DNA from: Allobosea sp. 67-29 | Lineage (GTDB): Bacteria > Pseudomonadota > Alphaproteobacteria > Rhizobiales > Beijerinckiaceae | Direction: 5' to 3' | DNA length: 64,000 bases | Assembly: GCF_001898115.1 (NCBI RefSeq) | Contig: NZ_MKSQ01000014.1 | Coordinates: 1 to 64,000, forward strand | Shown: positions 23,198-31,869 of the stretch, in pieces | Layout: each line of letters opens with the position of its first letter | Position numbering within the stretch: position 1 is the first letter of the stretch | Position numbers and translations under genes: made by a program | Notes under the pieces: model-generated | The model's input: the letters and a program-made list of their open reading frames with translations, nothing else | Told to the model about the DNA's origin: nothing | Databases searched by the model: none

Positions 23198-23685
23198 CAA
23201 GGGCTTGCGGGTCGCGAGGCCTCGCAGGGCAGCGACAGCCGGAAATGGGGTGTTTGGTGTGAGTGCGGCGGCTCCGGCGCGGCCGCGCGCGGAGCTCGGG
23301 CAGGGCAGGGCGAAGGCCTGCGGCCTTGCCCTGGAGGGCGTCCAGGCGGGCCATTTCGGGCCGATCTTGCCGCCAGTCGCCAGCGAAAACGAGCGATATC
23401 AAGCGCTTAGGCGCCCGATCCTCGTAAACGCCGCATCCATTGAGGGGGTGGCCTCGCCTTCGGACCCCACCCCCCCCACCTCGGCCGGACCCCACCCCCC
23501 GGAAGCGACCGCCCCTCTTTCCGCCGCCCGCCTGGCTGCGCCTGCCGGCCCGTCCGGGGGCTTCCCTGGTCGGCGAGGCGAAAACGCGGATCGGTGGGGC
23601 GGTGGGGCCAGGGGCTCCGGGGCACCGGGATTTTTTGCGGCGAAGACAGGCGTCCTGGAAAAACCGGGTTCCGGGGAGGTTCGGC

Positions 23686-24264
23686 ATGGCTGACCGCAAC
23701 GGAACGGCCGGGGCGGTAGCAGGCCTCCTGGCGCAGGCTCAGGACGCGATGCCGTCCGAAGGTGAGCAGCTCGACATGCTGGCGACGACGCAGCGGCCGG
23801 CGAGCCAGCGGCTACATGTCACCAGCCCGTCCGGGAAGAAGGATTTCTTCCATGAGGGCCGGCTCGCCCAGGAGGTCGAGCGCAGTGCCAAGGCGGGACG
23901 GCCGAAGGGCGCGCAGAACCTCGCCACTCGGGAGCTCAAGGATTGGATCGTCCGGCTCCTGGGGGGCACGCCCCAGGAGCGCATGGCGCGATGGGCAATG
24001 CTCGAACCGGAGGAGCTGGCGCGCCGGCTGAATTGCACAGTCGCCGCCGCCTTCGATCGTCAGCAGGCCATTCTGAAGGAGCTCGCGCCCTACTTCATGG
24101 CCCGCATGCAGCCGGTCGATGATCAGGGCCGCACGGTCCCGCTCGTCGCGCTCTCGATCGGCGGCCAGGTCGGCCAGGCGAACGGCGCTCAGCCCTGGTC
24201 CGAGTGGTTCGGCGGCCAGCCGCAGCCCGACATCGTCGATGTGACGCCGGAGGAGGGCAAATGA
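23686..24264 (+). CDS. Putative terminase small subunit
   Basis: The 192-residue protein lies immediately upstream of the large terminase and overlaps it by 4 bp, as expected for TerS. GRPKGAQNLATRELKDWIV is a basic helical segment, and the middle holds a possible helix-turn-helix (LARRLNCTVAAAFDRQQAILKEL). GGGGAGG precedes ATG 23686. The assignment rests mainly on position and general architecture. Confidence 0.65.
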   Translation: MADRNGTAGAVAGLLAQAQDAMPSEGEQLDMLATTQRPASQRLHVTSPSGKKDFFHEGRLAQEVERSAKAGRPKGAQNLATRELKDWIVRLLGGTPQERMARWAMLEPEELARRLNCTVAAAFDRQQAILKELAPYFMARMQPVDDQGRTVPLVALSIGGQVGQANGAQPWSEWFGGQPQPDIVDVTPEEGK

Positions 24265-25811
24265 CCGTTCTCCGCTACGGCACGCTCGACGAGATGCTCC
24301 GCAGCTACAGCCACGGCACGGCTCTGCTGCTCGACAGCGCCGGCCCGGTCTCGGACGCCTTCATCATGTCGCGCGGCACGCGGGATCTGATCTCCGGCCC
24401 GGTCGGCTCGGGCAAGACGACGGCGGCGGTCAAGCGGGCGCTGCGGGCGGCGATGCGCCAGCCGCCGATGCTGCACAACGGCAAGCGGCTCCAGGGCGCG
24501 CCACGCTTCTACCGGCTCAACGTCTACCGGACTACCTACAAGGACATCTGGCAGACCACGGTCCCGAGCTGGTGCAAGATCCTCGACCCGCAGAAGGGCG
24601 TCGGCAACCTGGTCGGCTCCTCGCCGCGTCCCGGCCAGTACACGCTCGATTTCGACGACGGCTGGGGGCCGATCCACATGGAGGTCAACTTCCTCGCCTG
24701 GGGCGAGGATGCGGACCCCGACAGCCTCGGCGGCACGGAAGCAACGGACGCCTACCTCAACGAGATGCCGACGCTGCGCGAGGATCTCTTCGTCAACCTC
24801 GGCCGCACGGTCGGCCGCTTCCCGAACCGGGGCGAGATCGGCCTGCCGGACGATCCGCGCATCCCCTATGGCGCGATCTTCGGCGATGCCAACGCGCCGG
24901 AACCCGACAGCTGGGTCTATCGCGATTTCTGGGGGCCGGAGAAGCCGGAGGGCTACCAGCATTTCCGCCAGCCCGGCGGGCTCGATCCGAACGCCGAGAA
25001 CCTCAAGGCGGTCGGCCGGACGTACTACACCGCCATGGTCGAGGCGAACCGGCACCGGCCCTGGTGGATCAAGATCAAGGTCCACCACAAGCCCGGCTAC
25101 AACCGCGAGACGGACGTGATCTACGCCGATTTCGACGATGATCTGCACGTCTCGATGCTCCCGCTCAAGCCCTATCCGGTGCTGCCGGTCCTGGTCGGGA
25201 TCGACGGCGGGCTAACCCCGGCGGCGGCCTTCATGCAGGAGCTGCCGGACGGGACGCTGAACATCCTCGCCGAAGTCGTCGTCACGCGCGGCGATGAGTT
25301 CGACCTGGCCGAGGGCATGAAGGTGGTCATGGGCTCGCCGCGCTTCCTCGGCTGCGAGTTCGCCTTCCAGTGCGATCCGGCGATGGAGGCGGGCGAGGAT
25401 CTGACGATCGGCTCGATGCGGGCGCGCCTCGCCAAGGCGCTGGGCCTGCCGACGCTGGCGGTGAAGCTCGCCGCGACGAACGACCCGGAGAGCCGCCACG
25501 CTCCGATCCGCGAGAAGATCAAGGACGGCCGCCGCAAGCTCCAGGTCGACGCGACGCACTGCCCGACGATCCGCCGCGCGCTCGCCGGCACCTACCAGTA
25601 TCACCGCACGCGGGGCACCTCCGAGCGCGGCCGCGCCGTCAAGAACCCGGACAGCCACATCATGGAGGCGGCGGAGTACGGCGCGATGCAGTGCGGCACG
25701 GAAGCCGCTCGCATCCGCAAGACGGAGCGTGTCCGCCAGCGCGAGGCCAAGCGCAGCGGCGCGGGCGGCAAGGCGGCGCGCTGGCGGCCGCTCGCCCGGA
25801 AGGTGCAGTAA
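24261..25811 (+). CDS. terL: Phage terminase large subunit
   Basis: This packaging motor of 516 residues has Walker A GPVGSGKTT (about 46-54) in an N-terminal ATPase. The C-terminal RNase H-like nuclease domain has LVGIDGGLTPAAAF (first acidic residue) and a later PDSHIMEAAEYGAM. The long gap between these motifs is normal. It cuts concatemeric DNA and powers packaging into the prohead through the portal at 26721. The neighbours on both sides are packaging and head genes. Confidence 0.9.
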   Translation: MTVLRYGTLDEMLRSYSHGTALLLDSAGPVSDAFIMSRGTRDLISGPVGSGKTTAAVKRALRAAMRQPPMLHNGKRLQGAPRFYRLNVYRTTYKDIWQTTVPSWCKILDPQKGVGNLVGSSPRPGQYTLDFDDGWGPIHMEVNFLAWGEDADPDSLGGTEATDAYLNEMPTLREDLFVNLGRTVGRFPNRGEIGLPDDPRIPYGAIFGDANAPEPDSWVYRDFWGPEKPEGYQHFRQPGGLDPNAENLKAVGRTYYTAMVEANRHRPWWIKIKVHHKPGYNRETDVIYADFDDDLHVSMLPLKPYPVLPVLVGIDGGLTPAAAFMQELPDGTLNILAEVVVTRGDEFDLAEGMKVVMGSPRFLGCEFAFQCDPAMEAGEDLTIGSMRARLAKALGLPTLAVKLAATNDPESRHAPIREKIKDGRRKLQVDATHCPTIRRALAGTYQYHRTRGTSERGRAVKNPDSHIMEAAEYGAMQCGTEAARIRKTERVRQREAKRSGAGGKAARWRPLARKVQ

Positions 25812-26302
25812 TGTACGTGCGCCGCACCCATCCCGCCGAGATCCTGGAGATCTGCGCGGATCTGCGCCCGGCGGATCGCGCCGAGATGCTGGCGACCAGC
25901 TTCGTCGACGATCCGGCCGAGCACGGCGCGGCGATCGCGGCCGGGCTCGATCAGGCCGTGGTGGCGCTCACCCTGCTCGACGATCGTCGGGCACCGATCG
26001 CCTTCGTCGGCTTCTGGCAGATCGCGCCGGGCGTCGCCACGGCCTGCATGTTCGCCACCCCGGCCTTCGCGTCGATCGCGCGGGCTGCGCACGGCTTCTG
26101 CCGGGACAGGCTGATGCGCGATGCCGTGCCGCGCGCCTTCCGCCGGGTCGAATGCCGGGCGCTCGCCACCAATGCCAGGGCGCGGATCTGGCTCAAGCGC
26201 CTGGGCTTCGTCGAGGAGGCGGTCCTGCTCGGCCTCGGCAAGCGCGGGGAGAGTTTCGTGCAGTGCGCGTGGGTCAACCCTTCAATCCGACAGGAGGCCT
26301 GA
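25811..26302 (+). CDS. GNAT-like virion-associated protein (T7 gp13-like)
   Basis: The 163-residue protein has an acetyltransferase-like fold pattern: IAFVGFWQIAPGVATACMFATPAF, then RRVECRALATNARARIWLKRLGFVEEAVL, the last part typical of GNAT motif A/B. T7-like phages carry a similar protein (gp13) among their virion genes. Its ATG overlaps the terminase stop by one base. Whether it acetylates anything is unknown; the acetyl-CoA loop (Q/RxxGxG/A) is not clear. Confidence 0.68.
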   Translation: MYVRRTHPAEILEICADLRPADRAEMLATSFVDDPAEHGAAIAAGLDQAVVALTLLDDRRAPIAFVGFWQIAPGVATACMFATPAFASIARAAHGFCRDRLMRDAVPRAFRRVECRALATNARARIWLKRLGFVEEAVLLGLGKRGESFVQCAWVNPSIRQEA

Positions 26303-26303
26303 C

Positions 26304-26714
26304 ATGGGCTGGTTTTCCGGGCTTTTCAGCAGCAAGCAGCGGCGCCTCGACCAGATCTGGCAGGCGCAGCAACTCCAGCAGCAGCAGGAACAGGCGGCGG
26401 CCGAGCAGCAGCGGCTCAACGACGAGCTCAAGGCGAGCCGCGCCGACGCATCGAAGCAGATCGAGCTGCTCAACCAGCAGAGCGAGGCGGCGCTCTCCCA
26501 GGCGGCCGAGACCGCCCGGCTCTCGCAGAAGCAGGCGGAGGAGGCGAGCTACCGCGCCTCGCTGACGCCGGCGGACAGCGAGGATGCGCGGGCGGCGGCC
26601 GATCGCAAGCTCAAGAAGCTCCAGGCGGCGCGCGGCATCGCCTCGACGATCGTGCAGCGCGCCGGCGGGCTCGGCGCGCCATCGGTCGCGACCCAGCAGC
26701 TGCTCGGGGCCTGA
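26304..26714 (+). CDS. Coiled-coil head-region protein
   Basis: The 136-residue protein is Gln/Glu/Ala-rich with a long coiled coil (about 15-85) and starts MGWFSGLFSSKQRRLDQIW. AGGAGG precedes the ATG. It lies directly before the portal gene. It may be a structural or assembly protein; there is no family assignment. Confidence 0.6.
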   Translation: MGWFSGLFSSKQRRLDQIWQAQQLQQQQEQAAAEQQRLNDELKASRADASKQIELLNQQSEAALSQAAETARLSQKQAEEASYRASLTPADSEDARAAADRKLKKLQAARGIASTIVQRAGGLGAPSVATQQLLGA

Positions 26715-26720
26715 CCGGCG

Positions 26721-28343
26721 ATGTACGGGCTCAACGACATCCTCACCCGTCACGACGAGCTCAAGGCCATCCGCCAGCCGGTCGAGCGTCAGTGGCGCGA
26801 GATCGCGCAGCTGATGTGCCCCGAGCAGGAGGACATGTTCACCGGCAACAGCCGGACGAACCCGGCCTATGACGAGCTCTACGACGCCACGACGATGCAG
26901 GCGGCGGAGGCCTTCTCCGGCGGCATCTACGGCCAGATGACCAACCCGGCGAACAACTGGTTCGAGTTCGGGCTGGAGGATACCGAGCTCGCCAGCTACT
27001 ACCCGGTCAAGTCCTGGCTCTGGCGCCAGAGCCGCAAGGCCTACGGCACCTTCGCCGTTGCCCGCTCCAAGTTCTATTCCGAGGCGCCCGGCTGGTTCGG
27101 GGATCTCGGTATCTTCGGCATGGGCACGCTCTATTCCGAGGAGATCGTGGGGGCGGGGCGGTTCCTGGACCGCGCCATCCCGCTCGGCGAAAGCTTCATC
27201 GACGTGGACGCGGAAGGCGATGTCGACACCTTCCACCGGGCCTTCCGGCTCACCGGCCGCCAGGCCAAGCAGAAGTTCCCGGAGCTCGAAGCCCTCGGCA
27301 GCCAGGTCAACGACCGCACCACTTACGAGTTCATCCACGCCGTCTGCCCGAACCCGGCCTACGATGCCCGCCGTATCGGGCTCGCCGGCAAGGCCTTCCT
27401 GTCGGTCTACGTCTCGCCCCAGCTCAAGAGCTTCATCCGCACTGGCGGTTATCACCGGATGCCCTACCACGTCGTCATGTGGAAGCGGCGCCCCGGCCGG
27501 GTCTATCCGGTCGGCCCCGGCCATATCGCCCGGCCCGAGGCGGCGATGCTCAACGAGATGGAGCGCACTCATATCGTCGCAGCCCAATTCGCGGCAGATC
27601 CCACGATCCTGGCTCACGACGAGGATACCTTCTCTCCGGCAGACCGCTTTCCAGGCGCTGTCATTTACGGCCAGGTCAACGAGCGCGGCCAGCCTCTGGC
27701 CCAGCCGCTCAACACCGGCGCGAACCTCCAGCTCTCGCTGGAGATGTCGAAGGAGCGGCGGGACGCGATCCGCCAGGCCTTCTATTTCAGCGTGATGCAG
27801 CTGGTGAACCGGCCGCAGATGACGGCGACGGAGTTCCTCGGCTTCCAGGAGGAGTATCTGCGCCAGATGGGGCCGAACCTCGGCCGCATCCAGAGCCAGG
27901 GCCTCGCCCCTCTGATCGCCCGCCGCTACGACATCCTCGCCCAGGCCGGGCAGATCGACCCTCCGCCGCCGGAGCTCGAAAACCAGCCGCTCCAGATCGA
28001 GTACACCTCGCCCCTCGCCAAGATGCAGAAGGCCGGCGAGGCCAAGGCGACGCTGCAATACGTCACCGGCATGCAGCAGGTCGCGGCCGCGACGCAGGAT
28101 ATCGGCGTCATGGACAATATCGACGGCGATGCCGTCGCCGCCATCCTGCATGAGGCGATGGGGCCGCCGCCTTCCGCCCGGCGCGATCCGGCCGCAGTCG
28201 CGAAGCTGCGCGAGCAGCGCGCCCAGCTCGCCGCCCAGCGCGAGCAGCTCGCCCAGGCCGGGCAGGCCGCCGAGGTCAGCGCCACCAACGCGCATGCGGC
28301 CCAGGCCGCGACGCTCTCGACCCAGCGCGAGGCCGGCCAGTGA
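26721..28343 (+). CDS. Podovirus portal (head-tail connector) protein
   Basis: The 540-residue protein matches the T7-type head-to-tail connecting protein family (PF12236). Features are RQWREIAQLMCPEQEDM near the start, GGIYGQMTNPANNWFEF, LGIFGMGTLYSEE, RMPYHVVMWKRRPGRVYPVGPGH, and NRPQMTATEFLGFQEEYLRQMGP. The tail is a Gln/Ala-rich helical segment with repeated LREQRAQLAAQREQLAQAG. It would form the dodecameric portal through which DNA is packaged and ejected. The family places the phage among podoviruses. Confidence 0.92.
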   Translation: MYGLNDILTRHDELKAIRQPVERQWREIAQLMCPEQEDMFTGNSRTNPAYDELYDATTMQAAEAFSGGIYGQMTNPANNWFEFGLEDTELASYYPVKSWLWRQSRKAYGTFAVARSKFYSEAPGWFGDLGIFGMGTLYSEEIVGAGRFLDRAIPLGESFIDVDAEGDVDTFHRAFRLTGRQAKQKFPELEALGSQVNDRTTYEFIHAVCPNPAYDARRIGLAGKAFLSVYVSPQLKSFIRTGGYHRMPYHVVMWKRRPGRVYPVGPGHIARPEAAMLNEMERTHIVAAQFAADPTILAHDEDTFSPADRFPGAVIYGQVNERGQPLAQPLNTGANLQLSLEMSKERRDAIRQAFYFSVMQLVNRPQMTATEFLGFQEEYLRQMGPNLGRIQSQGLAPLIARRYDILAQAGQIDPPPPELENQPLQIEYTSPLAKMQKAGEAKATLQYVTGMQQVAAATQDIGVMDNIDGDAVAAILHEAMGPPPSARRDPAAVAKLREQRAQLAAQREQLAQAGQAAEVSATNAHAAQAATLSTQREAGQ

Positions 28344-28651
28344 AGCTCATCGCTCCCCTGCGCGCCTTCTGGCCGGACCTGCGCGAGCGCCGCCAGCTCG
28401 TCGCCGAATATGGCCAGCTCGGCCGCATGGGCATGCTGCTGGCGGACATCGCCAAGCGCGGCGGCATCTTCATCGCCGGCGAGCAGCATCGCGATCTCTT
28501 CGCCGCCGGCGTCGCCGAGGGCCGCCGCCAGATCGCGCTCGAATTGATCCGCACGGCCGGGCTCGATCCTGCGCTTTTGCAGAAGGCCTGCACCGACCCC
28601 GTTCCCGATCCCCGGCGGCAACCCGGCCGCCTGTCTCACCTGGAGGAGTGA
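28340..28651 (+). CDS. Hypothetical head-region protein
   Basis: The 103-residue helical protein (MKLIAPLRAFWPDLRERRQLVAEYG) with IFIAGEQHRDLFAAGVAEGRRQIALELI overlaps the portal stop by 4 bp. It sits between portal and scaffold genes, where podoviruses often have a small uncharacterised protein. Confidence 0.6.
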   Translation: MKLIAPLRAFWPDLRERRQLVAEYGQLGRMGMLLADIAKRGGIFIAGEQHRDLFAAGVAEGRRQIALELIRTAGLDPALLQKACTDPVPDPRRQPGRLSHLEE

Positions 28652-28654
28652 ACC

Positions 28655-29614
28655 ATGCTGATCCGGTCTCTCGCGATGATGCGCGTCTACAATGCTGCCG
28701 AGGCGTCGGCCGCTGCTGGCGGTGGGGGCGATGGCGGTGCGGCCGCTGCTGCCGGCGCCGCCGCAGACGCCGGGGCTGCTGCCCAGGCTGGCGGCGACGG
28801 CGGCCAAGGCGGCGGAGCCGAGCCCTGGTACGCCAAATACGAGCTCGACGAGCCGGCCAAGCAGTTCATCGCCGACCGCAAGTTCGATCGGCCGGACGGG
28901 CTCCAGTCCCTGCTGAAATCCGCGATCGAGAGCGATCGCGTCGCCCGCTCGCGCAAGGTTTTCGAGAAGCCGGACCCGGCCCGGATGAACGAATGGGGCG
29001 GCTGGGCCGAGCTCGGCTGGAAGGAAAAGCCCGAGGAGTATGCGCTGAAGAAGCCGCAGACCCCGCAGAATTTCCAGTACATGCAGGGTTTCGAGGACAC
29101 CCTCAAGAAGATCGCGCATGAGAACAAGGTTCCGCTGCAAGCGGCCCAGGCCATGCTCGACGGGCTCACCGCCTGGGGCGTCTCCGAGATCGACGCGACG
29201 GATGCGCGCGGCGCCAAGGAAAGCGCCGACATGGAGGTCGCTCTCCGCAAGGAGTGGGGCGGCGACTATGACCGCAACGTGGAGCTCGCCAAGCGCGCCT
29301 TCCGCCATTTCGGCGTCGGGCTCGACGATGGCGCGCAGCTCCAGGCCATCACCGGCGCGCCGGGCATGATGAAGCTCTTCCACGCCATCGGCATGGAGAT
29401 GGGCGAGGACAAGCTGGTCTCTTCGAGCGGCGGCGGCTCCGGCATGTCCGAAAGCCTTGAGGGCCTGCGCGCCGAGCTGCGCCGGCTCCAGGGTGATCCC
29501 GAATTCATGAAGGCGCTCCGCGACGAGCGGAATCCGCGCCATGGCGATGTCGCCGCCCAGCGCAAGGCGATCATCGCCAAGATCGCCAGGATCGAGACGG
29601 GGCAGCGCCGATGA
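28655..29614 (+). CDS. Putative scaffolding protein
   Basis: The 319-residue acidic protein has an Ala/Gly-rich disordered N-terminus (about 15-55) and a helical remainder, ending in a charged coiled tail (RAELRRLQGDPEFMKALRDERNPRHGDV) typical of phage scaffolds. It lies between portal and capsid genes, the usual position. It would guide procapsid assembly and then leave. Sequence families of scaffolds are weak, so position is the main evidence. Confidence 0.72.
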   Translation: MLIRSLAMMRVYNAAEASAAAGGGGDGGAAAAAGAAADAGAAAQAGGDGGQGGGAEPWYAKYELDEPAKQFIADRKFDRPDGLQSLLKSAIESDRVARSRKVFEKPDPARMNEWGGWAELGWKEKPEEYALKKPQTPQNFQYMQGFEDTLKKIAHENKVPLQAAQAMLDGLTAWGVSEIDATDARGAKESADMEVALRKEWGGDYDRNVELAKRAFRHFGVGLDDGAQLQAITGAPGMMKLFHAIGMEMGEDKLVSSSGGGSGMSESLEGLRAELRRLQGDPEFMKALRDERNPRHGDVAAQRKAIIAKIARIETGQRR

Positions 29615-29844
29615 GAAAAATCATGATGTTGGGCAGTCTCGGCTTTGGCCTCGTCGGCCTCCTCGCTGGTCTGGCCACGCCGAGCCTGCCTCCTCCCTCG
29701 CGGCCGCCGCGGCGGAAAGGCAGCCGCTCGACGACGGCTTGGTCGCCAATGCAACGCAACGGAAGGCGGGAAATTGAGCGCCGCCTCCGCCAGATCCAGG
29801 CAGGTCGGCTGAAAGTCGCCAACGGCCTGCATCTGGCGCGTTAG
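29611..29844 (+). CDS. Small membrane-anchored basic protein
   Basis: The 77-residue protein has one hydrophobic N-terminal segment (IMMLGSLGFGLVGLLAGLA) and a strongly basic C-terminus (RRKGSRS, RRLRQIQAGRLK). The ATG overlaps the scaffold stop. Function is unknown. Confidence 0.5.
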   Translation: MRKIMMLGSLGFGLVGLLAGLATPSLPPPSRPPRRKGSRSTTAWSPMQRNGRREIERRLRQIQAGRLKVANGLHLAR

Positions 29845-29880
29845 CTCCATCCCCGCCCCAGGAACCGACAGGAGGTCACA

Positions 29881-30144
29881 ATGGGCAAGACGAAGACGCC
29901 GGCAGGGAAGCCGGCGGCCGAGCATCCGCTGCTGGAGGAGTTCGCGTCCGACGTGCCGCACGAGGCGACCGCCGGCGAGTATGCCTTCTGCATTCGCGAC
30001 CGATGGCACGGCCAACCGACCGATCTCGCCGATGGCTGGCATCCGGCCGGGTCGGATTGGTATATCCGTGTCGAAGGCGGCCTGCCTCAGGAGGCGCTGC
30101 GCAGCGATCATCCTCGCTCTGCCGCACTCGACGAGTTCGCCTGA
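29881..30144 (+). CDS. Small hypothetical late protein
   Basis: The 87-residue protein has a strong ribosome-binding site CAGGAGG before ATG 29881. It begins with a basic stretch and continues HPLLEEFASDVPHEATAGEYAFCIRD, with several Trp residues. No family was recognised. Confidence 0.6.
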   Translation: MGKTKTPAGKPAAEHPLLEEFASDVPHEATAGEYAFCIRDRWHGQPTDLADGWHPAGSDWYIRVEGGLPQEALRSDHPRSAALDEFA

Positions 30145-30403
30145 CGCCTGGCCGCTTGACAGCTTGGCGCAAATCAGACAGCGCTTGACCCCATAGGAGC
30201 CCGCCGGCCGCCACGGCCGCCGGCGCAAATGCCGCAACCGCCCGCTCCGGGCGGCCCGCCGGGGAGCTAGCCCCCGCTCAACCAGCCGCCGATCGCGGGC
30301 GTTAAACGACAGGCCTGGCCCGCCGGATGGGGTGCGCTCCTACCGGCCGCAACCTCGCCGAAGCAACCAATCCCATTGTTGTTTCGAGACGAGGAGATGG
30401 CCC
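30145..30403. other. Intergenic region before the capsid gene
   Basis: This 259-bp stretch contains the third copy of the promoter block at 30156-30178 and GC-rich imperfect inverted sequences near 30200-30225. It ends in the GAGGAG ribosome-binding site of the capsid gene. No gene is supported. Confidence 0.6.
30156..30178 (+). promoter_or_regulatory. Third copy of the 23-bp promoter block, no operator
   Basis: TTGACA (30156-30161), seven bases, then GCAAATCAGA (30169-30178) repeat the arrangement at 10892 and 22718. The operator that follows at those sites is missing here; CAGCGCTTGACC follows. It would supply repressor-independent transcription of the capsid and downstream virion genes, or mark a different shared function of the block. 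Confidence 0.55.
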
Positions 30404-31297
30404 ATGGCAGGCCCCGTCACCGATGCACACCGCATCGAATATCGCGAAAACGTCCAGCTCGCGCTTCAGGAAAAGAAGGCGATCTTCGACAGCGCCTTCA
30501 TGTTCGACAGCGACCTGAAGGGCAAGCAGGTCATGATGACCGACATCGTCGGCCAGATGGAAGCGCGCGTCGACGCGCCCGAAGGTGGCGACACGCCCGA
30601 CAACGAGGCGACGCACGAGCCCGTCTGGGTCCGGCCGCGCCGCATCGACTGGGGCAAGGTCATCACCAAGGAAGACCAGATCAAGGCCCTCACCGATTTC
30701 AAGAGCCAGTATGTCCAGGGCGGCGCGGCCGCCGTCGTGCGCAAGAAGAACATCATCCTGGCGGATGCGCTGTTCGGGCCGCGCCTGATCGGCAACGAGA
30801 TCCCGGTCTCGACCCCCTGGGCCGGTCAGACGGTCGGCATCCAGGTCGGTTCGCCCGAGGGCGCGCCGGCGGATATTGGCATGAACGTCCAGAAGATCCT
30901 GCGCGCGATCCGCTACATGGAAGACGCCGAGATCAATATCGAGGAGGAGGAGTGCTACCTCGCCTGCGATCCGACCGAGATCGAGCAGCTCTATAACGAT
31001 CTCACCTACGTCAACAAGGACTACCGGGCCAAGGCCGTGCTGGAAGAGAAGCGCGTGCTGGAGATCCTCGGCATCCCGATCATTCCCACGAAGCGCGTCG
31101 CCGATGCGGCGGCCAACCAGTCCTGCGCCGCGCTGTGGACGAAGTCGGGCATGGCCTGGGGCGAGTTCATGCCCCTCGACATCAACTCTCAGCCGAACCC
31201 GAACAAGCAGTACCGCGAGCATCCGTACATGGAGACCTGGATCGGCGCGACCCGGCTCGAAGACGCGCGCGTCGTCAAGATCCTCAACAAGTACTGA
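30404..31297 (+). CDS. Major capsid protein
   Basis: The 297-residue protein resembles the capsid family Phage_capsid_2: EARVDAPEGGDTPDNEATHEPVW, RPRRIDWGKVITKEDQIKAL, KNIILADALFGP and late WGEFMPLDINSQPNPNKQY with METWIGATRLED at the end. GAGGAG precedes ATG 30404. It lies after the scaffold gene and its own putative promoter, consistent with a need for high expression. No N-terminal processing site was identified. Confidence 0.85.
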   Translation: MAGPVTDAHRIEYRENVQLALQEKKAIFDSAFMFDSDLKGKQVMMTDIVGQMEARVDAPEGGDTPDNEATHEPVWVRPRRIDWGKVITKEDQIKALTDFKSQYVQGGAAAVVRKKNIILADALFGPRLIGNEIPVSTPWAGQTVGIQVGSPEGAPADIGMNVQKILRAIRYMEDAEINIEEEECYLACDPTEIEQLYNDLTYVNKDYRAKAVLEEKRVLEILGIPIIPTKRVADAAANQSCAALWTKSGMAWGEFMPLDINSQPNPNKQYREHPYMETWIGATRLEDARVVKILNKY

Positions 31298-31307
31298 TCC
31301 GCCAACG

Positions 31308-31328
31308 GCCGCCGGCGTCGCCGGCGGC
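31308..31328 (+). terminator. GC-rich hairpin after the capsid gene
   Basis: GCCGCCGGC (31308-31316) and GCCGGCGGC (31320-31328) form a perfect 9-bp stem with a GTC loop, about ten bases after the capsid stop. No U-tract follows, so it is a weak terminator at best. It may instead protect or punctuate the abundant capsid mRNA. Confidence 0.4.
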
Positions 31329-31384
31329 GTCACCCGTTCAGGCCGGACCAGGCTGCGCGCCGCCGGCGAGACCAGGAGGCCCCC

Positions 31385-31864
31385 ATGGCCGTCGTCACCA
31401 AATATGCGCGGTCCTACAAGGACCCTGCCAACGTCGCCCTGCCGCCCGCCGCCTTCGTCGAAGGTCGCGTGCGCGCCATCACCACCGGCCCGATCGCCGT
31501 CGCCAATGGCAACGACATCGGCTCGGTGATCTATCTCGGCAAGATCCCGAGCTCGGCCATCATCCTGCCGATGTCGACGCTCTATCACTCCGCCATCACC
31601 GGCCTGTCCGATTTCGACATCGGCATCGCGCGGGACGGGGCCGTGGTCGATGCGAACGTGCTGGCGGATGGGCTCACGCTGGCCGCCGCCGGCAGCAAGA
31701 ACGTCATCGCGGCGCTGGCGACCGGCTCGATGGGCAAGCGCCTCTACGAGGTGCTCGGCCTGGCGAACGATCCCGGCTGCGAATACGACCTGGTCGGCAC
31801 CTTCAACGCCGCCGCCACGGCCGACGGCACGATCGAAGCCTTCATCCTCTACGCCAAGAAGTAA
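31385..31864 (+). CDS. Head-associated structural protein
   Basis: This 159-residue, Ala/Gly-rich beta-type protein (MAVVTKYARSYKDPANVALPPA) follows the capsid gene. IYLGKIPSSAIILPMSTLYHSAI and FDIGIARDGAVVDANVLADGL are typical of the small virion proteins found after the capsid in alphaproteobacterial podoviruses. It may decorate or stabilise the head. Confidence 0.65.
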   Translation: MAVVTKYARSYKDPANVALPPAAFVEGRVRAITTGPIAVANGNDIGSVIYLGKIPSSAIILPMSTLYHSAITGLSDFDIGIARDGAVVDANVLADGLTLAAAGSKNVIAALATGSMGKRLYEVLGLANDPGCEYDLVGTFNAAATADGTIEAFILYAKK

Positions 31865-31869
31865 GCGGG

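Larger units (their letters stand above)
22525..23685. other. Gene-poor control region, possible cos/pac region
   Basis: No convincing gene occupies these 1.16 kb. Contents are operators O5 and O6, a copy of the 23-bp promoter block, GTTGC/GCAAC repeats, an AT-rich stretch (23055-23082), a 16-bp palindrome (23182-23197), poly-C tracts near 23465-23515, and finally the ribosome-binding site of the terminase operon. Long frames here encode low-complexity Arg/Ala/Pro products and look non-coding. The position just before the small terminase is typical of cos or pac sites. Confidence 0.55.

Noticed and set aside
22752..23693. Long rightward frame (313 codons) across the gene-poor region
   Set aside because: The product is low-complexity Arg/Ala/Ser/Pro-rich, follows repeat sequences, and has no ribosome-binding site; GC-rich DNA readily leaves such frames open.
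23076..23699. Leftward frame (207 codons) upstream of the terminase
   Set aside because: Composition is again Arg/Pro/Gly-rich without recognisable domain, and its start lies inside the terminase ribosome-binding region.
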